DNA of 9,151 bases from CAZRIE01 sp964600075 (GCA_964600075.1 CAZRIE010000145.1:1-9151), one strand, 5' to 3'. Counted from the stretch's first letter, positions 1-6,819 are shown. The notes: generated by a model from the letters alone, not told the origin. Numbers and translations are program-made.

Positions 1-497
1 TCAAGGGATATAAAGATACCGAGACCCATTCAAAAGGTGCGGGCTATTACTTGCCCAACAACGTGCGCGAATTGGATTTCAGTAAATTACCAAACGGAAA
101 AGCGCAACTGACCATTAACAAAATTCCGAAACATAGTTTAAAGCCTGATGAGTATATGCTCATGACCATACGGTCGCACGACCAGTTCAATACCACCATT
201 TACGGGCTTGATGACCGTTATAGAGGCGTTTATAATGAACGTCGTGTTTTGTTTATGAATCCGGATGATATGAAATCAGCTGTTCTAAATAAATTCGATG
301 TGGTAGATATTACGAGTACTTATGATGGTAAAGTTCGCACGGCGCATAAGTTCAAGGTGATTCCGTACGCAATTCCGAGGGGCGATTTAGCAGCATACTT
401 TCCGGAGACCAATGTATTGGTACCCTATAATCATTTTGCCGATAAGAGTAAGACTCCGATTAGTAAGTCGATTAAAGTACGTGTGGTGAAAAAGTAG
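1..497 (+). CDS. FdhF/YdeP-family molybdopterin oxidoreductase, C-terminal part (5' end outside window)
   Basis: The frame is open from base 3 with no start that must be used, so the gene enters from the left; about 165 codons are visible before the TAG stop. The visible part matches the C-terminal molybdopterin-dinucleotide-binding domain of FdhF/YdeP-type oxidoreductases: LMTIRSHDQFNTTIYGLDDR is the typical cofactor-binding stretch, and the tail (PETNVLVPYNHFADKSKTP) is characteristic of the YdeP branch. Family members are cytoplasmic, bind bis-MGD and usually an Fe-S cluster, and are called formate dehydrogenase-like, but the substrate of this branch is generally unproven; the catalytic part is not in view. 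A TTG at 51 could be mistaken for a start, but the reading frame upstream is clearly coding (KGYKDTETHSKGAGYYLPNN). The gene converges on the trehalase. Its last codons have a diverged copy at 3265-3330. Confidence 0.88.
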   Translation, partial: KGYKDTETHSKGAGYYLPNNVRELDFSKLPNGKAQLTINKIPKHSLKPDEYMLMTIRSHDQFNTTIYGLDDRYRGVYNERRVLFMNPDDMKSAVLNKFDVVDITSTYDGKVRTAHKFKVIPYAIPRGDLAAYFPETNVLVPYNHFADKSKTPISKSIKVRVVKK

Positions 498-514
498 TTT
501 AAAACTATTTTTTC
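488..514. terminator. possible bidirectional terminator between convergent genes
   Basis: Bases 488-498 (GAAAAAGTAGT) can pair with bases around 504-514 (CTATTTTTTC), with one G-T wobble, around a short TTTAAAA loop. The A-run on the left and T-run on the right suit termination in both directions. The hairpin covers the stop codons of both convergent genes (oxidoreductase and trehalase). The stem is AT-rich and weak, so this is only a candidate. Confidence 0.35.
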
Positions 515-2094
515 AAATAAGCTTTGAGAGCAAGGTAAACTCCATTACTCCATCCGAAGCCATCTTGTACCGGATATTCCCCGCCGCCAGCTTCGAGGGT
601 CATGTCTTCCACATTGTATTTTTCCACGAATTTGCCGGTATTGGCATAGATTTTTTCATTTAGGTTTACCCATCGTTCCGCTATGGTTTTTGCCAAGTCT
701 GCATGACCATAGTTATCCAAACCTTTGATGGCCATCCATTGCAATGGGGCCCATCCGTTTGGGGCGTCCCATTGTTGACCTGAATAATTCAATGTGGCAG
801 GAAGACCTCCCGGTTTTAAGAAATGCTCCTTTAAATAAGCAGCAACCCCGTCAGCTTGTTCTTGAGTAGCCATATTGAAAAATAAGGGATAGACCATCGC
901 CAAAGATTTGATATTGGTCTGTTTTTGCCTTACCCAATTGTAGTCTTCAAAGACTTTATCTTCTGCATTCCAAGCATAGTTCTCCAAGAATTCTTTTCTA
1001 TTGTTCATACTGGTCTTTAACGTAGCTAAAAATACCGCGTCACCAGAGTAGCAGCGGGTCAATACTTCTTCTAGCCCATATAGCAGGGCATTCAGGTCTA
1101 CTGGAATAATATCAGTCGTTTCAATGGTTTCCATGGTTTTTCCGTCCGCAAACCAACGGGTGGTGTAATCCCAGCCCGATTCTGCTCCAGATCTTAGGTC
1201 GCGATACATTTTTGCTCCTCCGTTCATTTTTTGAACTAATTCATAATCTTCGCGATACGATTCTGGTCGGGGGGTATCTCCTAGGTCGAAATATCGATTC
1301 ATGATTCCAGATGGGGTGCTCACACAATGTTTTATAGGTGTATTCGAAGCATGCTGTCCTTCCATCCAAAACTCATATTCTTTTCGTAGAGCAATTTTGT
1401 ATTTTTTATATACTACCTCGCCTTCAAACTGGGCAAGCAGTGCCACCATTTGCGAAAAAAATGGCGGCTGAGATCTTGTAACGTAATAGGTTCTGTTGCC
1501 ATTTGGAATATGTCCGACAGTGTTGATCAAGTGAGCGAAGTTGTCCAACATATTCGTGACGATGTCAAATTTTCCGCTTTCGACAAGTCCTAACATCGTA
1601 AAATAGCTATCCCAATAATAAACTTCTCGAAAACGACCTCCTGGAACAATATAGGGGCTTGGCAAGGTAATTAAAGTGCTTCCACTTTGGTCCAGATCTG
1701 ATTTTCTTTGCAGCTCGGGCCACAGCGCTTCAACATGTTGGGAAGCAGAACGTGTGGGATCAGACTTGAAATCGGACGTTATCGAAGGAGGCATTTCAAA
1801 GTGTTTTAAGACGAAGAATTTTAAATTAAAATCAGGAGCCATTTTTTGCTGGGCATAGTTTTTTCGAATAGTGTCATATGGATATTTTGCAGTACAATCC
1901 ACAAATGTTTTGCCATCTTCGAAAACCTGATTTAGTTGAACATCTGCAAAGAGCTCACCTAAAAGCGCATCAAGAGTTTGGAGCTTTTCGGTTTTGGCGG
2001 ATTCTTTTGTATCTATCTTTGTGGGAACATCTGCTTTTTTGTCGGTTTTGCACCCCAATAAAAGGATAAGCGCAAATAGCGTTATATATCTCAT
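505..2094 (-). CDS. treA: alpha,alpha-trehalase, GH37, exported lipoprotein
   Basis: Predicted to hydrolyse trehalose to two glucose molecules outside the cytoplasm, by the inverting GH37 mechanism. The 529-residue product begins with a lipoprotein signal (hydrophobic 5-13, lipobox LLGC with Cys15), so it is probably membrane-anchored on the periplasmic side or further out. Both trehalase signatures are present: PGGRFREVYYWDSY at 151-164 and QWDAPNGWAP at 441-450. By alignment with E. coli TreA (Asp312, Glu496), the general acid is Asp309 in ESGWDY and the base is Glu491 in EKYN; the Gly-rich lid GGGEY lies at 503-507, with Glu506 at the TreA Glu511 position. The substrate Arg residues fit R154, R207 and R276. 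Length and active site are complete. The gene is convergent with the oxidoreductase. It lies directly downstream of a dehydrogenase remnant on the same strand and shows no linked trehalose transporter or sugar regulator here. Confidence 0.95.
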   Translation of the reverse strand: MRYITLFALILLLGCKTDKKADVPTKIDTKESAKTEKLQTLDALLGELFADVQLNQVFEDGKTFVDCTAKYPYDTIRKNYAQQKMAPDFNLKFFVLKHFEMPPSITSDFKSDPTRSASQHVEALWPELQRKSDLDQSGSTLITLPSPYIVPGGRFREVYYWDSYFTMLGLVESGKFDIVTNMLDNFAHLINTVGHIPNGNRTYYVTRSQPPFFSQMVALLAQFEGEVVYKKYKIALRKEYEFWMEGQHASNTPIKHCVSTPSGIMNRYFDLGDTPRPESYREDYELVQKMNGGAKMYRDLRSGAESGWDYTTRWFADGKTMETIETTDIIPVDLNALLYGLEEVLTRCYSGDAVFLATLKTSMNNRKEFLENYAWNAEDKVFEDYNWVRQKQTNIKSLAMVYPLFFNMATQEQADGVAAYLKEHFLKPGGLPATLNYSGQQWDAPNGWAPLQWMAIKGLDNYGHADLAKTIAERWVNLNEKIYANTGKFVEKYNVEDMTLEAGGGEYPVQDGFGWSNGVYLALKAYLKK

Positions 2095-2122
2095 GAATTG
2101 ATTTTAAGTAAATTATGGATTA

Positions 2123-2130
2123 CAAATCTA
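2123..2130 (-). promoter_or_regulatory. candidate -7 promoter element for the trehalase
   Basis: On the minus strand these bases read TAGATTTG, an exact match to the Bacteroidota -7 consensus TAnnTTTG, 28 nt upstream of the trehalase ATG. Its first three bases are the TAG stop codon of the dehydrogenase remnant. No convincing -33 TTTG is seen at the expected distance, so the call rests on one element and its position. Confidence 0.4.
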
Positions 2131-2326
2131 CTGAAAAGCTGGTATACCGGTAATATCACTTCCTGTTATCAATAAGTGAATATTTTGAGTGCCTTCATAG
2201 TTGATGACACTTTCTAAATTCATTATATGAGTCATGATATGCTATATCGAGCAGAATCTAAACATCCCAATGGCGCTCCAAGGCCATTTTTGCTTGGTAA
2301 AAGAGTCTCTTTCGAAACTTTTTTTT
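2128..2326 (-). pseudogene. acyl-CoA dehydrogenase (GCDH-type) remnant with internal deletion
   Basis: Read on the minus strand, 2235 down to 2131 encodes 35 residues ending at a TAG stop (2128-2130). They match the C-terminus of the intact dehydrogenase at 4415-5593 at 30 of 35 positions (for example MNLESVINYEGTQNIHLL). Bases 2326 to about 2246 encode a second block matching residues 226-252 of the same protein at 21 of 27 positions (LLPSKNGLGAPLGCLDSARY). The roughly 103 codons between are missing. The join is at RY|SI, where the two parent sites share Y-x-I codons, and two extra bases put the blocks out of frame, giving a TGA just after the join. An in-frame TAA and poor similarity follow upstream of 2326. 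From 2327 to 2479 I see no gene, only faint possible continuation of the remnant to about 2390. This fills the 385-bp gap between the trehalase and the DUF4239 gene. Confidence 0.9.
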
Positions 2327-2479
2327 ATTTGCTAAAAAGGAGTTGTTTTTGCAATAGGGCTATTTCTTTTCTACATTTAGCACGACATACATTTTTCTTA
2401 TTATTTTATCCGACTATTTAGGAGGATACATTAGTTATACGCTATATTCTTTTATTATTAACAAATTAGACCAGTTATA

Positions 2480-3262
2480 ATGCCTGATTACATTGAATCC
2501 CTTCCGATATATTTGATTTATTTTATTATTACTTTCTTGATTTTTTTGTCCATTGAAATAGGATATAGAATTAGTAAACGCCTCCATTCGAAAACGGATC
2601 CGAAGGAAACCAAGGCTTTAGGTCAAATTTCGACGGGTTTATTAGGGATGCTAGCCTTTGTGTTGGCTTTCACATTTTCCATGGCTTCTTCGCAGTATGC
2701 AAATAGAAAACAAATGGTTTTACAGGAGGCTAATGCCATTGGTACGGCATACCTGCGTGCAGATTTGGTAGATGAACCTTATGCAAATGAATTAAAACAC
2801 TTACTACAAGAATACGTCACTATCAGGCTCGAGGCCGTAAAAAAGGACAAGCTTGCCAAGGGCATGCTAAGATCTGTTGAAATCCACAGGTTTTTATGGA
2901 TGCAGGTAAAAACTGCTGCTAAAACAAATCCTAATACGAATACTGCCTTGATGGTTCAATCTGTAAATGAAGTGATTGATATGCATGAAAAAAGGGTTAC
3001 AGCGGGGTTACACGATAAAATCCCCACAAGTGTTTGGTTTACCTTATTCGCCATTTCGGTAATGGCTATGCTAACTATAGGTATTGAGCTAGGATTCGGT
3101 GAGTCACGCAGAATAATTGTCATCTTGCCAATGATGTTTGCTTTTGCAGCACTTACTACACTTATTGTAGAGTTAAATAGGCCTCAAGAAGGCACGATAG
3201 TGATAGGGCAGCAGTCCATGATTTCACTCCAGAAATCGATGAATAAAGATTTGAATCAATGA
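2480..3262 (+). CDS. DUF4239 (bestrophin-like) membrane protein
   Basis: A 260-residue integral membrane protein with four likely transmembrane segments, at about 9-29, 50-70, 185-205 and 211-231. Between the second and third is a long, probably soluble helical region (72-180). The stretch FTFSMASSQYANRKQMVLQE, followed by ANAIGTAYLRADL, is typical of DUF4239 proteins, which resemble bestrophin channels in topology; no member's function is established that I can cite, and ion transport is only an analogy. The ATG at 2480 puts the first membrane helix right at the N-terminus, which suits the family. No Shine-Dalgarno is evident; the leader is A/T-rich. The gene sits alone between two gene remnants, so neighbours give no functional hint. 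Its TGA stop overlaps the ATG of the remnant ORF at 3259 (ATGA). Confidence 0.8.
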   Translation: MPDYIESLPIYLIYFIITFLIFLSIEIGYRISKRLHSKTDPKETKALGQISTGLLGMLAFVLAFTFSMASSQYANRKQMVLQEANAIGTAYLRADLVDEPYANELKHLLQEYVTIRLEAVKKDKLAKGMLRSVEIHRFLWMQVKTAAKTNPNTNTALMVQSVNEVIDMHEKRVTAGLHDKIPTSVWFTLFAISVMAMLTIGIELGFGESRRIIVILPMMFAFAALTTLIVELNRPQEGTIVIGQQSMISLQKSMNKDLNQ

Positions 3263-3330
3263 AGGCTGATAAGCGTAAAACTTCAATTGGTAAGTCGATT
3301 AAAGTGAGGTTGTTCAAAACGTACTTATAA
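3259..3330 (+). pseudogene. 3'-end remnant of a second FdhF/YdeP-type oxidoreductase gene
   Basis: From 3265 the frame reads ADKRKTSIGKSIKVR, against ADKSKTPISKSIKVR at the end of the oxidoreductase gene finishing at 497: 12 of 15 residues are identical. Several differences are silent third-base changes, and there is a 16-bp exact match (3290-3305 with 463-478). The ancestral TAG stop appears to have become TAC, so the frame runs two codons further to TAA at 3328-3330. Upstream similarity ends abruptly where the DUF4239 gene ends. An ATG at 3259 overlaps the DUF4239 stop, so a 23-residue peptide could be made, but a relic is the better explanation. Between 3331 and 3491 I see no other gene that can be supported. 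Confidence 0.8.
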
Positions 3331-3491
3331 ATCGATTTAGTTATGACATTGAAACCTTTAATACCTTTAAAGAAGGGGCTTTCAAATTTTACTATTTTTA
3401 AGGTAACGATTAAGCCATATTCAGCATCTTTAAATTAAGCCATACGGGCCTAATTTGATTTTGGTTTTAAGAAACCTAAAATAAATTGACG

Positions 3492-4379
3492 ATGAAATCT
3501 TTCAAAAGACTCGTTCTACTCCTTGTAGCATTAATTTCCTCAGGCTTACAGAGTCAAAATTTTCCTAAAAGTCCTCAAGAAGTTGTATTTGTCACCTCCG
3601 ATATTCAAATTTTTTGGGAAGCTTTTGATGCTGTTGGTATTTCTAAAGTAAATCCTTTTGAAGAATACCTTAAAAATGGTTCCTTAGGAGTTCAAGGTTT
3701 TATTCCTAATAGAATTGAGAGCGCTAGAGCACTATTGAAGACCGTTAAGGCTCAACGAGAAGATTATGAGAAGAATAGAAATATTGCTCCTTTGATTAAG
3801 AAAAAAGAAAAAGAGCTACTTCCTTATTTCTACGCCCTTGAATATTGGTATCCAGATGCGGTCTATCCTCCTATTTATTTCGTCGTTGGAAGATTCAATA
3901 GTGGGGGTACAACCTCGGAGAATGGTCTTATTATTGGCGTAGAAAAATTGAATGGTCTAGATTATTTGGATGAATTGATTATTCACGAGTCCATCCATTA
4001 TCAGCAAAAATGGCCCGAGGGAAATACGACGCTCTTGCAACAGTCGATTTTGGAAGGGAGTGCCGATTTTATTGCTGAGCTTGTAACCGGGAAACATGGT
4101 AATAAAGACGCAAATACCTATGGTAATGAGCACAAGGAAGCCTTGTGTAAGGAGTTTGTGAAGATAATGAATAAAGACAATTATTCCGATTGGCTTTATG
4201 GCACTACCAAGAAAGATAAAAGACCCAACGATTTGGGATATTGGATAGGATACGAAATCGTCAAATCATATTTCGAAAAGTTTGAGGACAAAAAAATTGC
4301 AGTAAATAAGATTCTCAATATAGCCGACTATACCGAATTCTTGAACAGGAGTGGATATTTGTCAGACTATTTAGAATAG
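3492..4379 (+). CDS. secreted putative zinc metallopeptidase, DUF2268/GldB-like
   Basis: A 295-residue exported protein. The ATG at 3492 (rather than the TTG at 3486) starts a standard signal peptide: KSFKR, hydrophobic 8-18, then a likely cleavage near SQ|NF at about 22-24. The mature part carries HESIH at 165-169 and, 19 residues on, EGSADFIAEL at 188-197. This is a gluzincin-type arrangement, with His165 and His169 plus Glu188 as likely zinc ligands and Glu166 as catalytic base. N-terminal (NFPKSPQEVVFVTSDIQIFW) and C-terminal (DLGYWIGYEIVKSYF) blocks resemble flavobacterial proteins annotated as DUF2268 putative Zn-dependent proteases, which are distantly similar to GldB. I recall no proven substrate. 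The gene is convergent with the dehydrogenase, 35 nt apart, and seems monocistronic. Peptidase activity is inferred from the motif only. Confidence 0.78.
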   Translation: MKSFKRLVLLLVALISSGLQSQNFPKSPQEVVFVTSDIQIFWEAFDAVGISKVNPFEEYLKNGSLGVQGFIPNRIESARALLKTVKAQREDYEKNRNIAPLIKKKEKELLPYFYALEYWYPDAVYPPIYFVVGRFNSGGTTSENGLIIGVEKLNGLDYLDELIIHESIHYQQKWPEGNTTLLQQSILEGSADFIAELVTGKHGNKDANTYGNEHKEALCKEFVKIMNKDNYSDWLYGTTKKDKRPNDLGYWIGYEIVKSYFEKFEDKKIAVNKILNIADYTEFLNRSGYLSDYLE

Positions 4380-4414
4380 TCCTTTTTCGATGCTGAGTTT
4401 AGGTGTTCGAATCT

Positions 4415-5593
4415 CTACTGAAAAGCTGGAATACCGGTAATATCACTTCCAGTAATTAACAGGTGAATATCATGTGTGCCTTCGTATGTAATAACACTTT
4501 CTAAATTCATCATATGGCGCATGATACTGTATTCGCCTGTGATACCCATTCCTCCCAACATTTGGCGTGCTTCTCGAGCGATTTTGATAGCCATATCAAC
4601 ATTATTCCGTTTGGCCATAGAGATTTGGGCGGTTGTTGCCCTGCCCTCATTTTTTAGTTGGCCTAAGCGAAAAGCGAGCAATTGCGCTTTAGTAATTTCA
4701 GTGATCATCTCCGCTAATTTTTTCTGCTGCAATTGAAAAGCTGCGATAGGTTTTCCGAATTGTATGCGTTCTTTAGCATATCTGAGAGCGGTGTCATAAC
4801 AATCCATAGCTGCACCAATGGCACCCCAAGCGATACCATATCGAGCTGAATCCAGACAGCCTAAAGGTGCACCTAGTCCCGATTTATTGGGCAGCAGATT
4901 TTCTTTGGGAATTTTGACGTTGTCAAAAATTAGCTCTCCGGTAGCGGAGGCTCGCAGCGACCATTTATTATGGGTCTCTGGCGTAGAAAAACCCTGCATG
5001 CCGCGTTCAACGATGAGGCCGTGAATGCGACCCTCCTCGTTCTTGGCCCATACTACCGCAATATCGGCAAAAGGCGAATTGGAAATCCATAATTTAGCTC
5101 CGTTCAAAAGGTAGTGATTACCCATATCTTTGAACTTGGTTTCCATACCTGCCGGGTTGGAACCATGGTTCGGTTCTGTCAGTCCGAAGCAACCCATAAA
5201 TTCTCCCGTAGCTAGCTTGGGTAAGTATTTCTTCCGTTGTTCTTCATTTCCATAGGTAAATATAGGATACATGACCAAGGATGATTGGACCGAGGCTGTG
5301 GAACGCACGCCACTGTCACCGCGTTCGATTTCTTGCATGATGAGGCCATAACTTATTTGATCTAATCCAGCCCCGCCATATTCTTCTGGAATATAAGGCC
5401 CGAACGCTCCAATTTCTGCCAATCCAGAAATAATTTGTTTTGGAAATTCTGCCTTTTGAGCGTACGCTTCTATAATGGGAGAGACGTCACGCTTTACCCA
5501 TTGACGTGCTGCGTCACGCACTAAAAGGTGTTCTTCAGAGAATAAATCGTCAAGGTTGTAATAGTCGGGTGCTTCAAACAAATCAGGTCGCAT
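4415..5593 (-). CDS. gcdH: acyl-CoA dehydrogenase, glutaryl-CoA dehydrogenase type
   Basis: A 392-residue flavoprotein with the complete acyl-CoA dehydrogenase fold: N-terminal helical domain about 17-130, beta domain about 134-228 (GCFGLTEPNHGSNP at 134-147), and C-terminal helical domain from about 240. The GCDH group is suggested by RSTASVQSSLVMYP at 97-110, whose Arg97 corresponds to the substrate-carboxylate-binding Arg94 of human GCDH, and by YEGTHDIH at 370-377, whose Glu371 is the expected catalytic base (Glu370 in GCDH). The reaction would be FAD-dependent oxidation and decarboxylation of glutaryl-CoA to crotonyl-CoA in lysine or tryptophan breakdown, with electrons passed to ETF in the cytoplasm. 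Substrate identity is inferred; another short-chain acyl-CoA is possible. The gene lies 94 nt downstream of the Rieske gene on the same strand, but probably with its own promoter. A truncated paralogue lies at 2128-2326. Confidence 0.92.
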   Translation of the reverse strand: MRPDLFEAPDYYNLDDLFSEEHLLVRDAARQWVKRDVSPIIEAYAQKAEFPKQIISGLAEIGAFGPYIPEEYGGAGLDQISYGLIMQEIERGDSGVRSTASVQSSLVMYPIFTYGNEEQRKKYLPKLATGEFMGCFGLTEPNHGSNPAGMETKFKDMGNHYLLNGAKLWISNSPFADIAVVWAKNEEGRIHGLIVERGMQGFSTPETHNKWSLRASATGELIFDNVKIPKENLLPNKSGLGAPLGCLDSARYGIAWGAIGAAMDCYDTALRYAKERIQFGKPIAAFQLQQKKLAEMITEITKAQLLAFRLGQLKNEGRATTAQISMAKRNNVDMAIKIAREARQMLGGMGITGEYSIMRHMMNLESVITYEGTHDIHLLITGSDITGIPAFQ

Positions 5594-5607
5594 AGCTAAA
5601 ATTTTAT

Positions 5608-5615
5608 CAAAGATA
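5608..5615 (-). promoter_or_regulatory. candidate -7 promoter element for the dehydrogenase
   Basis: The minus strand reads TATCTTTG, an exact TAnnTTTG match, 14 nt before the ATG at 5593. This would give a very short leader. The upstream promoter half would fall within the palindrome at 5622-5657. No perfect -33 TTTG is seen; a TTG lies 15 nt upstream. Confidence 0.4.
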
Positions 5616-5621
5616 AATAGA

Positions 5622-5657
5622 AAAATATAACAATAGATAGGGGTATTGTTATATTTT
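5622..5657. promoter_or_regulatory. 14-bp perfect inverted repeat, operator or weak terminator
   Basis: AAAATATAACAATA at 5622-5635 is exactly complementary to TATTGTTATATTTT at 5644-5657, with an 8-base GATAGGGG spacer. It lies 30 nt past the Rieske stop and just upstream of the candidate -7 box of the dehydrogenase. The stem contains a single G-C pair, so it is poor as an intrinsic terminator. A dyad recognised by a dimeric regulator (TetR- or GntR-like size) is equally possible. The inverted repeat is certain; its role is not. Confidence 0.55.
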
Positions 5658-5687
5658 AATCGTGAATTAAAGTGTAAGAATAACGGA

Positions 5688-6776
5688 TTAGGTATTTAAA
5701 AATTGCGCCAAAAGCTGATGAAAGTGATGCACGCCTTTTTCACGTGTAGGCGAAAACCGCCCTGCCTTATAAAATTGTGATTGCACGCCTTGGTGAACAC
5801 CTTCTACGACTTCCTCATCTTCTAGTTCCACCTTGTCTAAACCTGAACCTGCGCCTTTATCTAATTTGGTCTCATCATACACATAACTGACAAATGATAC
5901 TTTAGTCTTGTTCATGCTAATCGGTTGAACTAGATTTATCGATAGTCCCCAAGGATAAAAATTAAACATCATATTTGGGAATACCCAGTAGTAATAAGCC
6001 GCTACTTTTTTACCAAAATCTGGATGATTTTCGGGCAAATTAAAAACTTCCTCAGTACCTTCTGCATAGCCGATTTGAAGATTGCAATAGTCGTATAAAA
6101 CGGTATCGTAACTGCCATAGTCTAGCACTGCATCTAAATCTTCATGCACAAACGGAATATGAAACCCTTCAAGGTAATTGTCACAGTAAAGTGCCCAATG
6201 GGCATTAATTACATAATCTTTACCACGACTTTTATCCAGTTTAAATTTGTTTAGTGGAAAAAACCCAACACGTTCGTTCATATGGTGTAATACCAGTTGA
6301 AAATCAAAACTTGGATTCAGCCCAGCGAAAAGTAAAGGCCCCCATGTACGTATTGGAAATTGATGTAAACTATCGCATGGCCTTGGAAAATCTTTTGTTT
6401 CCTTGAACTCAGGCATGTGTTCAAAACTTCCATCAAGGGCGAAGCGTCTGCCATGGTAGCCACAGATTAATTTTTTTGTTTTCCCCGATGTGTTGACCAA
6501 TAGATTTCCCCTATGGGTACAGACATTGGTCAAACAATGTATGGTATCATCGGCATCTTTGGTCAAAAGCATGGGTTCGGTCAAGAAACCATCTAACAAA
6601 ACAAGGGGATGCGAATTATGACCTTCGGTTATTTGATTGGTATCCCCGACCCATTGCCACGTTTTATAAAAAACAGTTTGTTTGAGTGCTTCAAAGATTT
6701 CTGGGTTCTTATAAAACGAAGCGGGTAAGGTTTCCGCTTTGGTGATATCTGCATGAATACGAAAAGAGTAACCCAT
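5688..6776 (-). CDS. Rieske non-heme iron oxygenase, choline/carnitine monooxygenase type
   Basis: A 362-residue oxygenase alpha subunit. The Rieske [2Fe-2S] motif is CTH at 86-88 and CGYH at 105-108. The catalytic domain has DNYLEGFHIPFVH at 199-211: His206 and His211 are iron ligands and Asp320 (LEDEE) is the likely third ligand. Where ring-hydroxylating dioxygenases carry a bridging Asp, this protein has Glu203, spaced from the two His exactly as Glu205 is from His208/His213 in carnitine oxygenase CntA; DNYL also resembles plant choline monooxygenase. This points to oxidation of a quaternary or methylated amine rather than an arene, in the cytoplasm, needing a separate ferredoxin-type reductase that is not in the window. 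The C-terminal GRFSPTREKGVHHFH block is well preserved. The substrate is unknown. The gene is divergent from the antiporter/amidinohydrolase pair with 77 bp between starts. Confidence 0.88.
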   Translation of the reverse strand: MGYSFRIHADITKAETLPASFYKNPEIFEALKQTVFYKTWQWVGDTNQITEGHNSHPLVLLDGFLTEPMLLTKDADDTIHCLTNVCTHRGNLLVNTSGKTKKLICGYHGRRFALDGSFEHMPEFKETKDFPRPCDSLHQFPIRTWGPLLFAGLNPSFDFQLVLHHMNERVGFFPLNKFKLDKSRGKDYVINAHWALYCDNYLEGFHIPFVHEDLDAVLDYGSYDTVLYDYCNLQIGYAEGTEEVFNLPENHPDFGKKVAAYYYWVFPNMMFNFYPWGLSINLVQPISMNKTKVSFVSYVYDETKLDKGAGSGLDKVELEDEEVVEGVHQGVQSQFYKAGRFSPTREKGVHHFHQLLAQFLNT

Positions 6777-6811
6777 TACTATTTAATTTGCAAATTCGGC
6801 AAGGTGCTTCT

Positions 6812-6819
6812 CAAATGTA
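6812..6819 (-). promoter_or_regulatory. candidate -7 promoter element for the Rieske gene
   Basis: The minus strand reads TACATTTG, an exact TAnnTTTG match, 35 nt upstream of the Rieske ATG, which would give a leader of roughly 28 nt. A TTGG about 21 nt further upstream may serve as the -33 half. It lies in the 77-bp divergent region shared with the antiporter, for which I see no equally good element on the plus strand. Confidence 0.45.

Noticed and set aside
2227..2421. 64-codon plus-strand ORF between the trehalase and the DUF4239 gene
   Set aside because: It is the antisense shadow of the dehydrogenase relic: its residues correspond to the antisense frame of the intact dehydrogenase (4818-5024), so the coding signal belongs to the minus strand.
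3343..3438. 31-codon ORF (MTLKPLIPLKKG...) after the oxidoreductase relic
   Set aside because: No recognisable family, no start signal, and located in AT-rich intergenic DNA. Length is within chance expectation.
3486..3491. TTG at 3486 as the start of the peptidase-like gene
   Set aside because: The ATG two codons later gives a normal signal peptide (M-K-S-F-K-R) and is the usual start codon.
1..5593. Insertion sequence or integron-like cause of the repeated gene ends
   Set aside because: No transposase, integrase, terminal inverted repeats or target-site duplications were seen; the repeats are homologous gene ends rather than mobile-element ends.
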